58,592 nucleotides of DNA, taken from NCBI GenBank assembly GCA_036756705.1, contig DAIOKN010000012.1, positions 1-58,592 of the forward strand, given 5' to 3'. Every line of letters begins with the position of its first letter. Position 1 is the stretch's first letter. Below the pieces are notes generated by a model, which had not been told where the DNA came from, did not search any database, and saw only the letters and a list, made by a program, of their open reading frames with translations. The position numbers and the translations under genes were made by a program. This DNA is from Caproicibacter sp002399225. Its GTDB lineage: Bacteria; Bacillota; Clostridia; Oscillospirales; Acutalibacteraceae. Positions 16,370-25,271 of this stretch are shown in pieces.

Positions 16370-16382
16370 ATTGGAGGCAGTT

Positions 16383-17549
16383 ATGCTGATTTGCAACGCG
16401 GAAATTCATACCATGGCGGGCCGAACCATTTCCAGCGGTTCTGTCAGAGTTCGGGACGGCAGAATCGAAACAGTGTCCGAAGGAACGCTGACACCGGTTT
16501 CCGGGGAAGAGGTTTTGGACCTGCACGGCGCGGGGCTTTACCCCGGATTTATGGATGCCCATACGCATCTTGGCATGTGGGAAGACGGGCTGACCTTTGA
16601 AGGGGACGACGGCAACGAAGAGACCGATCCTGTCTCGCCACAGCTGCGTGCCTTGGATGCCATCAATCCGATGGACCGCTGCTTTTCAGAAGCGCTGGCG
16701 GCGGGCGTGACGACGGTAGTGACGGGACCCGGCAGCGCCAACCCAATCGGCGGCCAAATGACGGCGATGAAAACTTATGGAACCCGGGTTGACAACATGG
16801 TGGTCAAAGCGCCGCTTGCGATGAAGATGGCGCTGGGGGAAAACCCGAAGTCGGTTTATCACGGAAAAAACGAGTCTCCTTCCACCCGCATGGCGACAGC
16901 CGCACTGATTCGAGAAGAGCTTTTCAAAGCCCGGCGGTATCAGCAGGCTCTGGAACGCGCACGTTCGGATGCAAAGGCCGACCCGCCCGAGTTCAACCTG
17001 AAATGCGAATCGCTTCTGCCCGTGCTCCGCGGGGAGGAAGAAGTCCACTTTCATGCACACCGTGCCGACGATATCTATACGGCAATCCGCATTGCAAAAG
17101 AGTTCCGGCTCAACTATGTTATCATTCATGGAACGGAGGCCCATCTGATTACGGACGGGCTGCTTCAGGATCAGGTGAGGGTCCTTGCAGGCCCCATTCT
17201 TTGTGACCGCAGTAAGCCGGAACTTAAGAACCTTACGCCGGCCAGCCCCGGAATTTTGGCAAAGGCCGGAATTCTGACGGCGATTGTCACCGACCACCCC
17301 GTCGTTCCCATTCAGTACCTGCCGCTCTGCGCCGCTCTTGCCGCACGGGAAGGGATGGATCGGGAGGATGCGCTTCGCGCCATCACCGTCAATCCGGCGA
17401 AGATCTGTGGCATTGACGGACGGGTCGGTACAATTGAAGTGGGGAAAGATGCGGATTTGACGGCATTTGACGGGGATCCGCTTCGTCTGGAATCCAGACC
17501 GCTCTGCGTGATCGCGGGGGGAAAAGTCGTCAACGCGGCCGAACTGTAA
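16383..17549 (+). CDS. Metal-dependent amidohydrolase (imidazolonepropionase-like)
   Basis: The 388-residue protein is a cyclic-amidohydrolase barrel of the COG1228 type. It has the first metal motif MDAHTHLGMWEDG, then GVTTVVTGPGSANPIGG, the histidines in FHAHRADDI and IIHGTEAHLI, the aspartate in VTDHPV, and the C-terminal GxGxIEVGKDADL strand. All metal ligands expected for the fold appear present, so it is probably active. The substrate is not known; relatives act on amide or peptide-like compounds. Start ATG 16383 has GGAGG 7 bases upstream. It is a single-gene unit between two terminators. Confidence 0.88.
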   Translation: MLICNAEIHTMAGRTISSGSVRVRDGRIETVSEGTLTPVSGEEVLDLHGAGLYPGFMDAHTHLGMWEDGLTFEGDDGNEETDPVSPQLRALDAINPMDRCFSEALAAGVTTVVTGPGSANPIGGQMTAMKTYGTRVDNMVVKAPLAMKMALGENPKSVYHGKNESPSTRMATAALIREELFKARRYQQALERARSDAKADPPEFNLKCESLLPVLRGEEEVHFHAHRADDIYTAIRIAKEFRLNYVIIHGTEAHLITDGLLQDQVRVLAGPILCDRSKPELKNLTPASPGILAKAGILTAIVTDHPVVPIQYLPLCAALAAREGMDREDALRAITVNPAKICGIDGRVGTIEVGKDADLTAFDGDPLRLESRPLCVIAGGKVVNAAEL

Positions 17550-17556
17550 AAAAGCG

Positions 17557-17592
17557 AGAAAAGCACGCCCAAGCGGCGATTTCAGCTTTTCT
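17557..17592 (+). terminator. Probable terminator after the amidohydrolase
   Basis: AGAAAAGC (17557-17564) pairs with GCTTTTCT (17585-17592) over a 20-base loop, with T-rich sequence following. Confidence 0.5.
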
Positions 17593-17628
17593 ATTTTCTT
17601 TTCCTTCGGCGTATGCTATAGTATAGGC

Positions 17629-17644
17629 GGAGAATCATTTCTCC
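17629..17644 (+). repeat. Leader inverted repeat before hpf
   Basis: GGAGAA and TTCTCC form a perfect 6-bp inverted repeat with a 4-base centre, 26 bases before hpf and just after a TATAGT-like element at 17618-17623. It may be a leader hairpin. Confidence 0.4.
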
Positions 17645-17669
17645 AAAGTACGCAGAAGGAGATGTTATC

Positions 17670-18203
17670 ATGAAGATCACAATTACCGGCAGAAAAGTCA
17701 ATTTGCGGGACCATTTTAAAACGCTTGTGGAAAAGAAGCTCACTCGTTTTGACCGCATTTTCGACGAGGATGCGGAAGCAAAAGTGGTTGTAACTGTGCT
17801 GAAAAACCGTCAGACCGTTGAAATTACCATTCGCTCCCGCGGCATGTATTACCGCGCGGAATCCACTGCCGATGAGATGAATGATGCGCTGGATGAAGTG
17901 GTCGATGCACTCTCGAGCCAGATTCGCAGGAATAAAAACCGTTTGACAAAGCGGATTCACTATTCGGCGCTGACTGAGGATTTCCAGGAATCCCCTGCGG
18001 AAACGGAGCAGCCTGAAGAATACCGGGTTGTCCGCACCAAGCATTTCTGCGTTAAGCCCATGAGCGTGGAAGAAGCGATTCTGCAAATGAATCTGTTGGA
18101 GCATCAGTTCTTTATGTTCCGCAATCAAGAAGACAATGAAATTAACGTGGTCTACAAGCGCAAAGGCGGCAATTATGGACTGCTGACGCCGGATGTGGAA
18201 TAA
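17670..18203 (+). CDS. hpf: Ribosome hibernation-promoting factor, long form
   Basis: At 177 residues this is the long Hpf of Gram-positive bacteria, which dimerises 70S ribosomes into 100S particles on entry into stationary phase. The N-terminal domain (1-100) matches HPF/YfiA: ITGRKVNLRDHFKTLVEKKL, then STADEMNDALDEVVDALSSQIRR. The C-terminal dimerisation domain is VVRTKHFCVKPMSVEEAILQMNLLEHQFFMFRN..., ending with NVVYKRKGGNYGLL. A GAAGGAG lies 7 bases before the ATG. The upstream region has a TATAGT-like -10 but no clear -35. Confidence 0.95.
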   Translation: MKITITGRKVNLRDHFKTLVEKKLTRFDRIFDEDAEAKVVVTVLKNRQTVEITIRSRGMYYRAESTADEMNDALDEVVDALSSQIRRNKNRLTKRIHYSALTEDFQESPAETEQPEEYRVVRTKHFCVKPMSVEEAILQMNLLEHQFFMFRNQEDNEINVVYKRKGGNYGLLTPDVE

Positions 18204-18231
18204 CATCCGAAAAATAAATGTGAAATGAATG

Positions 18232-18262
18232 GGAAGGGCCGCAGGTCGCGGCCCTTCCTTTG
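18232..18262 (+). terminator. Terminator after hpf
   Basis: GGAAGGGCCGC pairs with GCGGCCCTTCC as an 11-bp stem with a 5-base loop. A short T-containing run follows. This sequence is why the next gene is not started at 18229. Confidence 0.8.
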
Positions 18263-18279
18263 TGAGGAAAGGGGAAAAG

Positions 18280-19398
18280 ATGGAGGATTACAAATTGGTC
18301 TGCCCCTGCCTGCTGGGGGTGGAGGGCCTTGTCGCCGGCGAACTCAGGCGGATGGGTGCGGAGAATGTGGAGGCGCAGAATGGCCGGGTGGCCTTTTCAG
18401 GATCGTCGGAAATGCTGGCGCGCGCCAATCTTTGGTCCCGCTGCGGAGAGAGAATTCAAATCCTAGTGGGGGAGTTCACCGCGCGAAGTTTTGAAGAACT
18501 GTTTCAAGGGGTCAGGGCGCTGCCATGGGAGCGCTGGATCGGCAAACGGGATGCGTTTCCCGTAAAGGGTTCCAGCTTATCTTCAAAACTGGCAAGCGTT
18601 CCAGACTGCCAGTCAATCATCAAAAAAGCGGTTGTAGAGCGCCTGAAACAAAGATATTTCGTCCAATGGTTTGAAGAGACGGGGACGAAATACCAGATTC
18701 AGTTTTTGATTCTGAAAGACCGGGTTAGTCTGATGATCGACACTTCTGGGGTAGGGCTGCACAAACGGGGATACCGTGCGAACTCTGCGGTCGCCCCAAT
18801 CAAGGAAACACTTGCCGCCGCTATGGTGTCGCTTTCCCGCGTCCGGAAAGACGGCAGGCTGATCGATCCATTTTGCGGTTCCGGCACGATCCTGATTGAA
18901 GGCGCCATGAGGGCGAAGAATCTTGCGCCGGGACTGGGACGCCGTTTTGCCGCGGAGAATTTTTCGTGCCTCGATGAAAAAGTCTGGAAAGCAGAACGGG
19001 AACGCGCGCGCGAACTCGTTCAGCGCGATGTGCCGTTTGAAGCGCTCGGTTTTGATACGGACCCCGCAGCGGTTGCGCTGACGGGGGAAAATGCGAAAAA
19101 AGCCGGCGTGGCGGACTGCGTTCATGTAAAAAAGCAAGATTTCTCCCAGTTCCGCGCAGACGGCGATTCCGGCTGCGTCATTTGCAACCCGCCCTATGGG
19201 GAACGCCTGCTAGACCTCCGGCAGGCGCGGGAACTTTACCGTATGATGGGGCGTGAATTTGAGCGCAAACGTTTCTGGAGCTACTCTATCATCAGCCCGG
19301 ATGAAACTTTTGAAGCCTGTTTCGGAAGGAAGGCCGATAAAAGAAGAAAACTGTACAACGGGATGATCCGTTGTCAGTATTATATGTATTTTAAATAA
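18280..19398 (+). CDS. THUMP-domain class I SAM-dependent RNA methyltransferase
   Basis: The 372-residue protein has a THUMP/RlmL-like RNA-binding N-terminal region (to about residue 170). A methyltransferase domain follows, with DPFCGSGTILIEGAM (AdoMet motif) and catalytic NPPYGERL. It resembles the YpsC/RlmL N-terminal group that makes m2G in 23S rRNA; it has only the RlmL-type half, without RlmK. Start ATG 18280 follows AGGAAAGGGG. The longer frame would read through the hpf terminator and was rejected. Confidence 0.9.
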   Translation: MEDYKLVCPCLLGVEGLVAGELRRMGAENVEAQNGRVAFSGSSEMLARANLWSRCGERIQILVGEFTARSFEELFQGVRALPWERWIGKRDAFPVKGSSLSSKLASVPDCQSIIKKAVVERLKQRYFVQWFEETGTKYQIQFLILKDRVSLMIDTSGVGLHKRGYRANSAVAPIKETLAAAMVSLSRVRKDGRLIDPFCGSGTILIEGAMRAKNLAPGLGRRFAAENFSCLDEKVWKAERERARELVQRDVPFEALGFDTDPAAVALTGENAKKAGVADCVHVKKQDFSQFRADGDSGCVICNPPYGERLLDLRQARELYRMMGREFERKRFWSYSIISPDETFEACFGRKADKRRKLYNGMIRCQYYMYFK

Positions 19399-19418
19399 GG
19401 GCAGAGGAGGAGCACGGT

Positions 19419-19826
19419 TTGTTTCAGGAAGACTGGGTGATGCGCCAGATCGAGAGCATCGTTGATTTTCTGACGGTTGCCATTCTGGGGAAAAAGTCGG
19501 CCAGAATGGAAAACCATGACATTCAGAAGGAAAGCGGAGACGGGAGCATGGACCGGCTTTCTTTGCAACTGGTGAGGATGATCCGGGAAAAACGGCTTCA
19601 TGAGGCTGAAAATCTGCTCTTTGACCAGATGAAACCACGGGATGAACAGTCCCTGGCGGCAGCCGTAGATTTTTATTCCAGGCTGAACCTGCTTGACGAC
19701 AAAACTCTGGAAAGTTGTCATTTTTCACGAGCGGAGATCTCGGACGGGCTGAGGAGGGCTTCCGGCATGTTCGGAATCTCTTTGGGCGTGCTGTTTCCGC
19801 CCGCGCAGGGGGAGAAGGACGGATGA
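19419..19826 (+). CDS. DUF6483-like protein of unknown function
   Basis: The 135-residue protein begins MFQEDWVMRQIESIVDFLTVAILGKKSA, which I recognise as the start of the DUF6483 group found in Clostridia. It is mostly helical with an amphipathic first helix. The rest has no motif I can name. TTG at 19419 has GAGGAGG 7 bases upstream. It ends in an ATGA overlap with the downstream lipid-kinase gene, so the two are translationally coupled. Confidence 0.7.
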   Translation: MFQEDWVMRQIESIVDFLTVAILGKKSARMENHDIQKESGDGSMDRLSLQLVRMIREKRLHEAENLLFDQMKPRDEQSLAAAVDFYSRLNLLDDKTLESCHFSRAEISDGLRRASGMFGISLGVLFPPAQGEKDG

Positions 19827-20761
19827 GATATGTCCTGATCATAAATCCGGCGGCGGGCAAACGGGATCCTTCCGAAACGGTTTTGCCGCCGGTCCGGCAC
19901 TTTTTTCTGGAGCAGGGACTAAACCCCGTCTGCTATCTGACGCGGGAACCCGGAGAGGCGGTTAAGCTGGCGGCGCGGGAAGCGGGGCGGGAGGGCCCGG
20001 TCCGGATCTATGCGATCGGCGGCGACGGCACCTTGGCCGAAATCGCCCAGGGAGCTGCTGGAAAGGAAAATGCAGAAATTGGGATTTTCCCATGCGGAAC
20101 GGGGAATGACTATGTCAGGTCATTTGCACCCCGGCAGCGCTTTCTTTCGCCTGAGTTGCAGGTTGCCGGCGCCTCCAGGCCGGTTGATTTGATTCGCTCT
20201 GAACTTGGCGTTTCCATTAATCTCTGCTCCGTCGGAATGGACGCGAGAGTTTCTCTGGAAACGAGGCGTCTTAAGCGGGTCCCTTTCCTCAGCGGCTCCG
20301 CTGCATATGATCTTGCATTGCTGAAAACCCTTGCCGGCAGGATTGGGGAGAACCTGCGCATCCGCATTGACGGCGGCAAGGAGTTTGAGGGGTGCTTTTT
20401 ATTTGTTCTCGCCGCCAGCGGGCAGTATTACGGCGGGGGATACCACGGCGCTCCGAAAGCCGTGCCGGACGACGGCCTTCTGGACTTTGTTCTGATCCGC
20501 AAACCGCCGCCGCTGCGGATTCCAAAGCTTGCCGGCATGTACAAGGCGGGCCGGCATATCGGCGCAAAAGAATTTGACGGTATCCTGACCTTTCGGCGCG
20601 GGACTGAGATGGAAGTTTTCGCAGACAAGCCCGTCGCCTCCAACCGGGATGGAGAAATCGCTCTGGTTCAGGCGGTCAGCTACCGGGTGCTGCCCCATGC
20701 GGCCCGTTTTATAGTCCCGGAAGAACGGCATGACTTGGGGGAATTTGTAAATAATTTGTGA
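19823..20761 (+). CDS. Diacylglycerol/sphingosine-type lipid kinase (DgkB/YegS family)
   Basis: The 312-residue protein has the diacylglycerol kinase catalytic signature: IINPAAGKRDP at the start, AIGGDGTLAEIAQG near residue 70 and GTGNDYVRSF near 93. Its length fits the bacterial DagK/YegS/YerQ family, which phosphorylates diacylglycerol to recycle it into phospholipid synthesis. ATG 19823 overlaps the previous stop by 4 bases. The last stretch (FADKPVASNRDGE) matches the family's conserved DGE. YegS-like substrates other than diacylglycerol cannot be excluded. Confidence 0.92.
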   Translation: MRYVLIINPAAGKRDPSETVLPPVRHFFLEQGLNPVCYLTREPGEAVKLAAREAGREGPVRIYAIGGDGTLAEIAQGAAGKENAEIGIFPCGTGNDYVRSFAPRQRFLSPELQVAGASRPVDLIRSELGVSINLCSVGMDARVSLETRRLKRVPFLSGSAAYDLALLKTLAGRIGENLRIRIDGGKEFEGCFLFVLAASGQYYGGGYHGAPKAVPDDGLLDFVLIRKPPPLRIPKLAGMYKAGRHIGAKEFDGILTFRRGTEMEVFADKPVASNRDGEIALVQAVSYRVLPHAARFIVPEERHDLGEFVNNL

Positions 20762-20787
20762 AATTCATTTTTTTCTTAGAAAACCTC

Positions 20788-20816
20788 TTGATTTTTAACA
20801 GAGAAGCAGATAAAAT
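20788..20816 (+). promoter_or_regulatory. Sigma-A promoter of groESL
   Basis: TTGATT (20788-20793), a 17-base spacer and TAAAAT (20811-20816). The CIRCE element begins 5 bases downstream, covering the expected start of transcription. Confidence 0.8.
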
Positions 20817-20820
20817 ATTC

Positions 20821-20847
20821 TTAGCACTCAAGGTTAATGAGTGCTAA
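20821..20847 (+). promoter_or_regulatory. CIRCE operator (HrcA-binding inverted repeat)
   Basis: TTAGCACTC, 9 bases, GAGTGCTAA: a perfect copy of the CIRCE element. HrcA binds it and represses groESL until heat or folding stress. Confidence 0.98.
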
Positions 20848-20877
20848 ATGAAACAATGATTAAGGAGGATATATTCT

Positions 20878-21162
20878 ATGACAGTCAAACCTTTGTTAGA
20901 CAGAGTGCTGATTAAAATGGAAGAAGCGGAGGAAACAACCAAAAGCGGTATCATTTTGGCAGGTTCCGCAAAAGAAAAGCCTCAGATTGCCGATGTGATT
21001 GAAGCTGGCCCGGGTGGACTGGTGGACGGCAAAGAGGTTACCATGTATGTGAAAAAGGGTGATCGGGTGATCACCAGCAAATATTCCGGAACCGAAGTCA
21101 AGCTGGACGGCGTGGATTACACACTCGTTCGTCAGAGCGATATTCTTGCAATTGTAGAATAA
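20878..21162 (+). CDS. groES: Co-chaperonin GroES
   Basis: The 94-residue protein has the GroES signature (VKPLLDRVLIKMEEAEETTKSGIIL), the mobile loop region at residues 18-33 and the roof strand. It caps the GroEL cage and contacts it through the mobile loop. AAGGAGG lies 8 bases before the ATG. It is the first gene of a CIRCE-controlled operon and precedes groEL by 43 bases. Confidence 0.98.
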   Translation: MTVKPLLDRVLIKMEEAEETTKSGIILAGSAKEKPQIADVIEAGPGGLVDGKEVTMYVKKGDRVITSKYSGTEVKLDGVDYTLVRQSDILAIVE

Positions 21163-21205
21163 ACAGGCACTTTTATCAATATTAAAATTTGGAGGAATCA
21201 AATTT

Positions 21206-22843
21206 ATGGCAAAACAGATTATTTACGGCGAAGAAGCCAGAAGAGCACTGTTAAGCGGCGTAAATCAGCTTGCCGATACCGTCAAAATTACCCTGGGCCC
21301 GAAAGGCCGCAACGTTGTTCTCGATAAAAAATACGGTGCTCCGCTGATCACCAACGACGGCGTGACGATCGCGAAGGAAATCGAATTGGAAAATTCGTTC
21401 GAGAATATGGGCGCGCAGCTTGTCAAGGAAGTTGCTACCAAGACGAACGATGTGGCCGGCGACGGCACCACAACCGCAACCCTGCTGGCTCAGGCGCTGA
21501 TCCGCGAAGGCATGAAGAATGTGACCGCGGGCGCAAATCCGATGGCAATCCGCCAGGGCATCCAGGATACCGTGGACATCGCGGTGAAGGCCCTGAGAAA
21601 GAATTCTCAAAAGATTACCGGCCCGGACGACATTGCGCGTGTCGCATCCATTTCCGCGTCCAATGGATTTATCGGCAAACTGATTTCCGAAGCAATGCAG
21701 AAGGTGACTGCCGACGGCGTCATCACCGTCGAGGACTCCAAAACAGCCGAGACTTATTCCGAGGTTGTCGAGGGCATGATGTTTGACCGCGGCTATGTTT
21801 CTCCTTATATGGTCACGGATACCGAGAAGATGGAAGCCGTCCTAGACGACGCCTACATCCTGATCACCGACAAGAAAGTTTCCAATGTACAGGAGATCCT
21901 CCCGCTGCTCGAAAAGATTGTTCAGTCCGGCAGAAAGCTGGTTATCATTGCGGACGACATCGAAGGGGAGGCGCTGAGCACCCTGATTCTCAATAAGCTG
22001 CGCGGAACCTTTACCTGTGTTGGCGTCAAGGCCCCCGGCTTTGGCGACAGAAGAAAAGAAATGCTGCAGGACATCGCCATCCTGACCGGCGGCCAGGTCA
22101 TTTCCTCCGACCTCGGACTGGAACTCAAGGACGCTACGATGGACCAGCTCGGCCATGCGCGCCAGGTTAAGGTGGATAAGGAAAACACCATCATTGTCGA
22201 TGGGTTTGGTGACAAACAGAAAATTGCCGACCGTGTGGGCCAGATCCGTTCTCAGATTGAAAAGACGACTTCAGACTATGACAAAGAGAAACTCCAGGAG
22301 CGCCTTGCAAAGCTGTCCGGCGGCGTAGCGGTCATTAAAGTCGGCGCTGCGACAGAAGTCGAAATGAAAGAGAAGAAGATGCGCGTTGAAGATGCTCTGG
22401 CCGCAACGAAAGCAGCCGTGGAAGAGGGCATTGTCGCCGGCGGCGGCGTGGCTCTGTTGAATACGATCCCGGATGTCAAAGGGTTTGTCGACAAATCCGA
22501 GGGCGATGAAAAGACAGGCGCCAAGATCGTTCTCCGCGCGCTGGAAGAGCCGGTTCGCCAGATCGCCTCGAATGCCGGACTGGAAGGCTCCGTCATCATC
22601 AACAATATTCAGAAGACCAATAAGGTTGGTTACGGCTACAACTTTGAAAATAATCAGTACGGTGATATGCTCAGCTTCGGCGTTGTGGATCCGACGAAAG
22701 TAACTCGCTCCGCACTGCAGAATGCAGCTTCTATTGCGGCGATGGTTCTGACTACCGAGTCCCTCGTCGCCGATAAGAAAGAGCCGGCACCGGCAGCTCC
22801 GGCAGCACCGCAGGATCCGAACATGGGCGGCGGAATGTACTAA
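21206..22843 (+). CDS. groEL: Chaperonin GroEL
   Basis: The 545-residue protein shows full-length GroEL: the ATP-binding TLGPKGRNVVLDKKYGAP, the nucleotide-contacting DGTTTATLLAQ block, the signature AATKAAVEEGIVAGGG, and the glycine-rich tail PNMGGGMY. It forms the folding chamber for misfolded proteins in the cytoplasm. GGAGG lies 8 bases upstream. It is co-transcribed with groES and closed by two tandem hairpins. Confidence 0.98.
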   Translation: MAKQIIYGEEARRALLSGVNQLADTVKITLGPKGRNVVLDKKYGAPLITNDGVTIAKEIELENSFENMGAQLVKEVATKTNDVAGDGTTTATLLAQALIREGMKNVTAGANPMAIRQGIQDTVDIAVKALRKNSQKITGPDDIARVASISASNGFIGKLISEAMQKVTADGVITVEDSKTAETYSEVVEGMMFDRGYVSPYMVTDTEKMEAVLDDAYILITDKKVSNVQEILPLLEKIVQSGRKLVIIADDIEGEALSTLILNKLRGTFTCVGVKAPGFGDRRKEMLQDIAILTGGQVISSDLGLELKDATMDQLGHARQVKVDKENTIIVDGFGDKQKIADRVGQIRSQIEKTTSDYDKEKLQERLAKLSGGVAVIKVGAATEVEMKEKKMRVEDALAATKAAVEEGIVAGGGVALLNTIPDVKGFVDKSEGDEKTGAKIVLRALEEPVRQIASNAGLEGSVIINNIQKTNKVGYGYNFENNQYGDMLSFGVVDPTKVTRSALQNAASIAAMVLTTESLVADKKEPAPAAPAAPQDPNMGGGMY

Positions 22844-22863
22844 TTCCAAAATCATAAAAAAAA

Positions 22864-22896
22864 GATGGACGCATCAGACGCGCCCATCTTTTTTTT
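22864..22896. terminator. Terminator after groEL
   Basis: GATGGACGC pairs with GCGCCCATC (one mismatch), flanked by A8 and T8. The A and T runs make it work in both directions. Confidence 0.9.
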
Positions 22897-22900
22897 ATGG

Positions 22901-22934
22901 CAGGGCGTCCGTTTGGTATGGACGCCCTGCTTTT
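22901..22934. terminator. Second terminator, between groEL and pepF
   Basis: CAGGGCGTCC (22901-22910) and GGACGCCCTG (22920-22929) form a perfect 10-bp stem followed by TTTTT. It lies between two convergent genes. Confidence 0.8.
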
Positions 22935-22963
22935 TGCTTTGCACAGGGAAAAAGCCGGAAAAC

Positions 22964-24649
22964 TTATTTTGAATGGCTTTGAAACCAGGCTGAAAGCCGA
23001 TCGCTTAAACGCTTGATGCAGCCGTTTTCCATCGGATAGGACAGTCCGGAGGCTTTTACCAGCTCTTTGTAAGTTTTGCTTCCGCCTGCTTTGACGAAAG
23101 CCAGGTACCGGGAGAACGCATTCTGCCAGTTCTGCTCCGAAGCAAGCCAGAATTCCAGAGCCGTTGTCTGTGCCAGACAGTAATCGATATAGTACAGAGG
23201 GAAAGAGTAAATGTGGTGCTGGCGCTGGTACCCTCCGCCGTTTTCAAAAAACGGCATATGATCGAAGTCGATCCAGGGCCGGTACTTTTTCTCCAGATTT
23301 TTCCATGTCTGTTTCCTTTCATCCGGGGTCAGCGATGGATTTTCGTACATAGCGGTCTGAAATTCATCTACCAGACAGCCGTAAGGAATGAAGCCGACGG
23401 CGTTTTCCAACTGGTATCTGTAAAACTTCTCGGTTTCGTCCTCAAAAAACAGAGGGTCCCACCGGCGGGAAAAAAGCTCCATCGACATGGAATGAGTTTC
23501 AGCGGCGTCCATGGTCGGCGTTCTCAGTTCAAGCAACGGAAATTTGCGGGCCACATAGCTTGCAAATGCATGTCCGGCCTCATGGGTGAGAACCTCCACG
23601 TCCCCCGCCGTGCCGTTGAAATTGGAAAAGATGAACGGAGATTCAAAATCCGGGATTTCCGTGCAGTACCCCCCGCCGGCTTTCCCTTTTTTGCTTTCGA
23701 GGTCGAACAGCTCATTTTTTACCATGAAGTCGAAAAATTCTCCGGTAAAAGGGCTCATTTCCCGGTACATTTTCTGCGCCTGTTCCACCAGAGTCTGCCG
23801 GTCGCCCTTCGGGGCGGGGTTGCCGTCTGGAAACAGGGAATTGTTATCGTAAAACTTCAGGCCGGGCAGGCCCAGGCGCTTCGCCTGACCTTTTTTCATT
23901 TCCGCTACTGCCGGAACGAGATCCACCGCCACCTGGTCGCGGAATTTCTTCACCTCTTCCGGACCGTAGCAGTTGCGGCCCAGCCGGTCATAACCGAGCT
24001 GCACATAATTTTTGTACCCAAGAATCTTTGCCTGAGCGGTCCGGTTTTGAACAAGTTCCTCGTAGATTTCGTCAAGCTTTTGGGAGTTGTCGAGAAAAAA
24101 GCCGGCTGTTTTTTCCCATGCGTCCTTCCTTGTCTGCCGATCCGGTGAAATCTGATCTTTCTGGATTTCTGAAAGATTCAGGATCTTTCCACCCAGTTCG
24201 ATTTTTGCAGAGGCGAGGAGCTTTTCGTATTCGGTGACCAGTGCATTTTCCCGCTTTTTCAGGTCGATGACCGCGGGCGAAAATGACCGGAGGGAAATTT
24301 CAATGTTCTGAAAAAACAGACTGCCCGTTCTTTGTTCCAGTTCGGTCCTGAATTTGGAATTCAGGACCACCCGGTAAAATTTTTGCACTAAATCTTCAAA
24401 AGCGGGATTGTTGGCGTCAAAAAAGGCCATTTCCTTTTCGTAAAACGGGTCTGTGGTGTCGACACTGTTCCGAATATAGGCAATCGTTCCCATAGACTGA
24501 AAATGGCTCATCATCGCTTCGTGCTGCAGGATCAGGTCATATTGCTTCGCAGCGTTGGAGCAACCGGGAAACTGTCGGGTAATTCCCTCGTATTTTTGCG
24601 TTACAGCCTGAAGGTTGGGCCGCTGGTATTTCATTTCGGAAAACTTCAT
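22964..24649 (-). CDS. M3-family oligoendopeptidase (PepF-like)
   Basis: The roughly 561-residue cytoplasmic peptidase has the M3 zinc motif HEAGH at residues 356-360 (LTHEAGHAF), followed by the second ligand region MDAAETHSMSMELF. M3 oligopeptidases cleave short peptides imported or produced by protein turnover. The chosen ATG lies 8 bases after AAAGGA; the upstream ATG at 24676 has no such site. A sigma-A promoter is visible upstream on this strand. Confidence 0.92.
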   Translation of the reverse strand: MKFSEMKYQRPNLQAVTQKYEGITRQFPGCSNAAKQYDLILQHEAMMSHFQSMGTIAYIRNSVDTTDPFYEKEMAFFDANNPAFEDLVQKFYRVVLNSKFRTELEQRTGSLFFQNIEISLRSFSPAVIDLKKRENALVTEYEKLLASAKIELGGKILNLSEIQKDQISPDRQTRKDAWEKTAGFFLDNSQKLDEIYEELVQNRTAQAKILGYKNYVQLGYDRLGRNCYGPEEVKKFRDQVAVDLVPAVAEMKKGQAKRLGLPGLKFYDNNSLFPDGNPAPKGDRQTLVEQAQKMYREMSPFTGEFFDFMVKNELFDLESKKGKAGGGYCTEIPDFESPFIFSNFNGTAGDVEVLTHEAGHAFASYVARKFPLLELRTPTMDAAETHSMSMELFSRRWDPLFFEDETEKFYRYQLENAVGFIPYGCLVDEFQTAMYENPSLTPDERKQTWKNLEKKYRPWIDFDHMPFFENGGGYQRQHHIYSFPLYYIDYCLAQTTALEFWLASEQNWQNAFSRYLAFVKAGGSKTYKELVKASGLSYPMENGCIKRLSDRLSAWFQSHSK

Positions 24650-24711
24650 GTTGTCATTCCTTTCCATCTTTTTCATCGGTTAGGTACATTTAGCATTTCC
24701 ATTCGATAACA

Positions 24712-24740
24712 ATTATAGAACAGCCGTCGGAAAAATGTAA
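24712..24740 (-). promoter_or_regulatory. Sigma-A promoter of the M3 peptidase gene
   Basis: Read on the minus strand: TTACAT, a 17-base spacer and TATAAT (plus-strand ATTATA at 24712-24717, ATGTAA at 24735-24740). Confidence 0.7.
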
Positions 24741-24840
24741 GTTTTTTTCCGGTCCATTTTGCCTTAAATGGCCCGCCGGTCATAAAGCAGGGAAACGTTC
24801 CATATGATTTGGTGTGAAAGCGCGAAACAGGGGGAGAAAT

Positions 24841-25131
24841 ATGGATGGATTTTTTTCTTGGCCGAATTTGATGACCTTTACCGGTTGCTCGGCGGCGACG
24901 GGGCTTCTCACACAACTGTTAAAAAATACTTTTTGGAAACTCCCGACCCAGTGGCTGAGTTATTTGATCGCTTTAATCCTTTTATACCTGTCCACTTATT
25001 TTACGGGTGCGCTTACGCTTTCTTCTGCAGCGGTGATTCCGCTGAATGCGGCTCTGGTCGCGTTTTCTTCCAATGGAGCCTACAGCGCGGTGCTGAGAGC
25101 GAAAAACGGGAAACCATCCGGCGGCGGATGA
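24841..25131 (+). CDS. Small holin-like or unknown membrane protein
   Basis: The 96-residue protein has a polar start, MDGFFSWPNLMTFTG, then two or three hydrophobic helices (roughly 15-35, 43-60 and 64-82). It has no motif that fixes a function. The size and topology resemble phage-type holins, but no lysis gene is nearby, so this is only a resemblance. ATG 24841 has GGGGGAG upstream. The next gene is on the opposite strand and ends 140 bases away. Confidence 0.6.
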   Translation: MDGFFSWPNLMTFTGCSAATGLLTQLLKNTFWKLPTQWLSYLIALILLYLSTYFTGALTLSSAAVIPLNAALVAFSSNGAYSAVLRAKNGKPSGGG

Positions 25132-25271
25132 AATTGTTTAACGCGGCACATGAAAAAACAGGCACAGCTCCCTAGAAAATCCAGCCGCAAAGGTGGAAAA
25201 AGGAAACCGTACCTGTTACTAACATCAAGTTCCTGCTGGGCGGTGCTTTTTCTGCCGCCGCTGAAAACAGG

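Noticed and set aside
22864..22934. Possible repeat element between groEL and pepF
   Set aside because: The two hairpins are unrelated in sequence and each ends in a T run, so they are tandem terminators.
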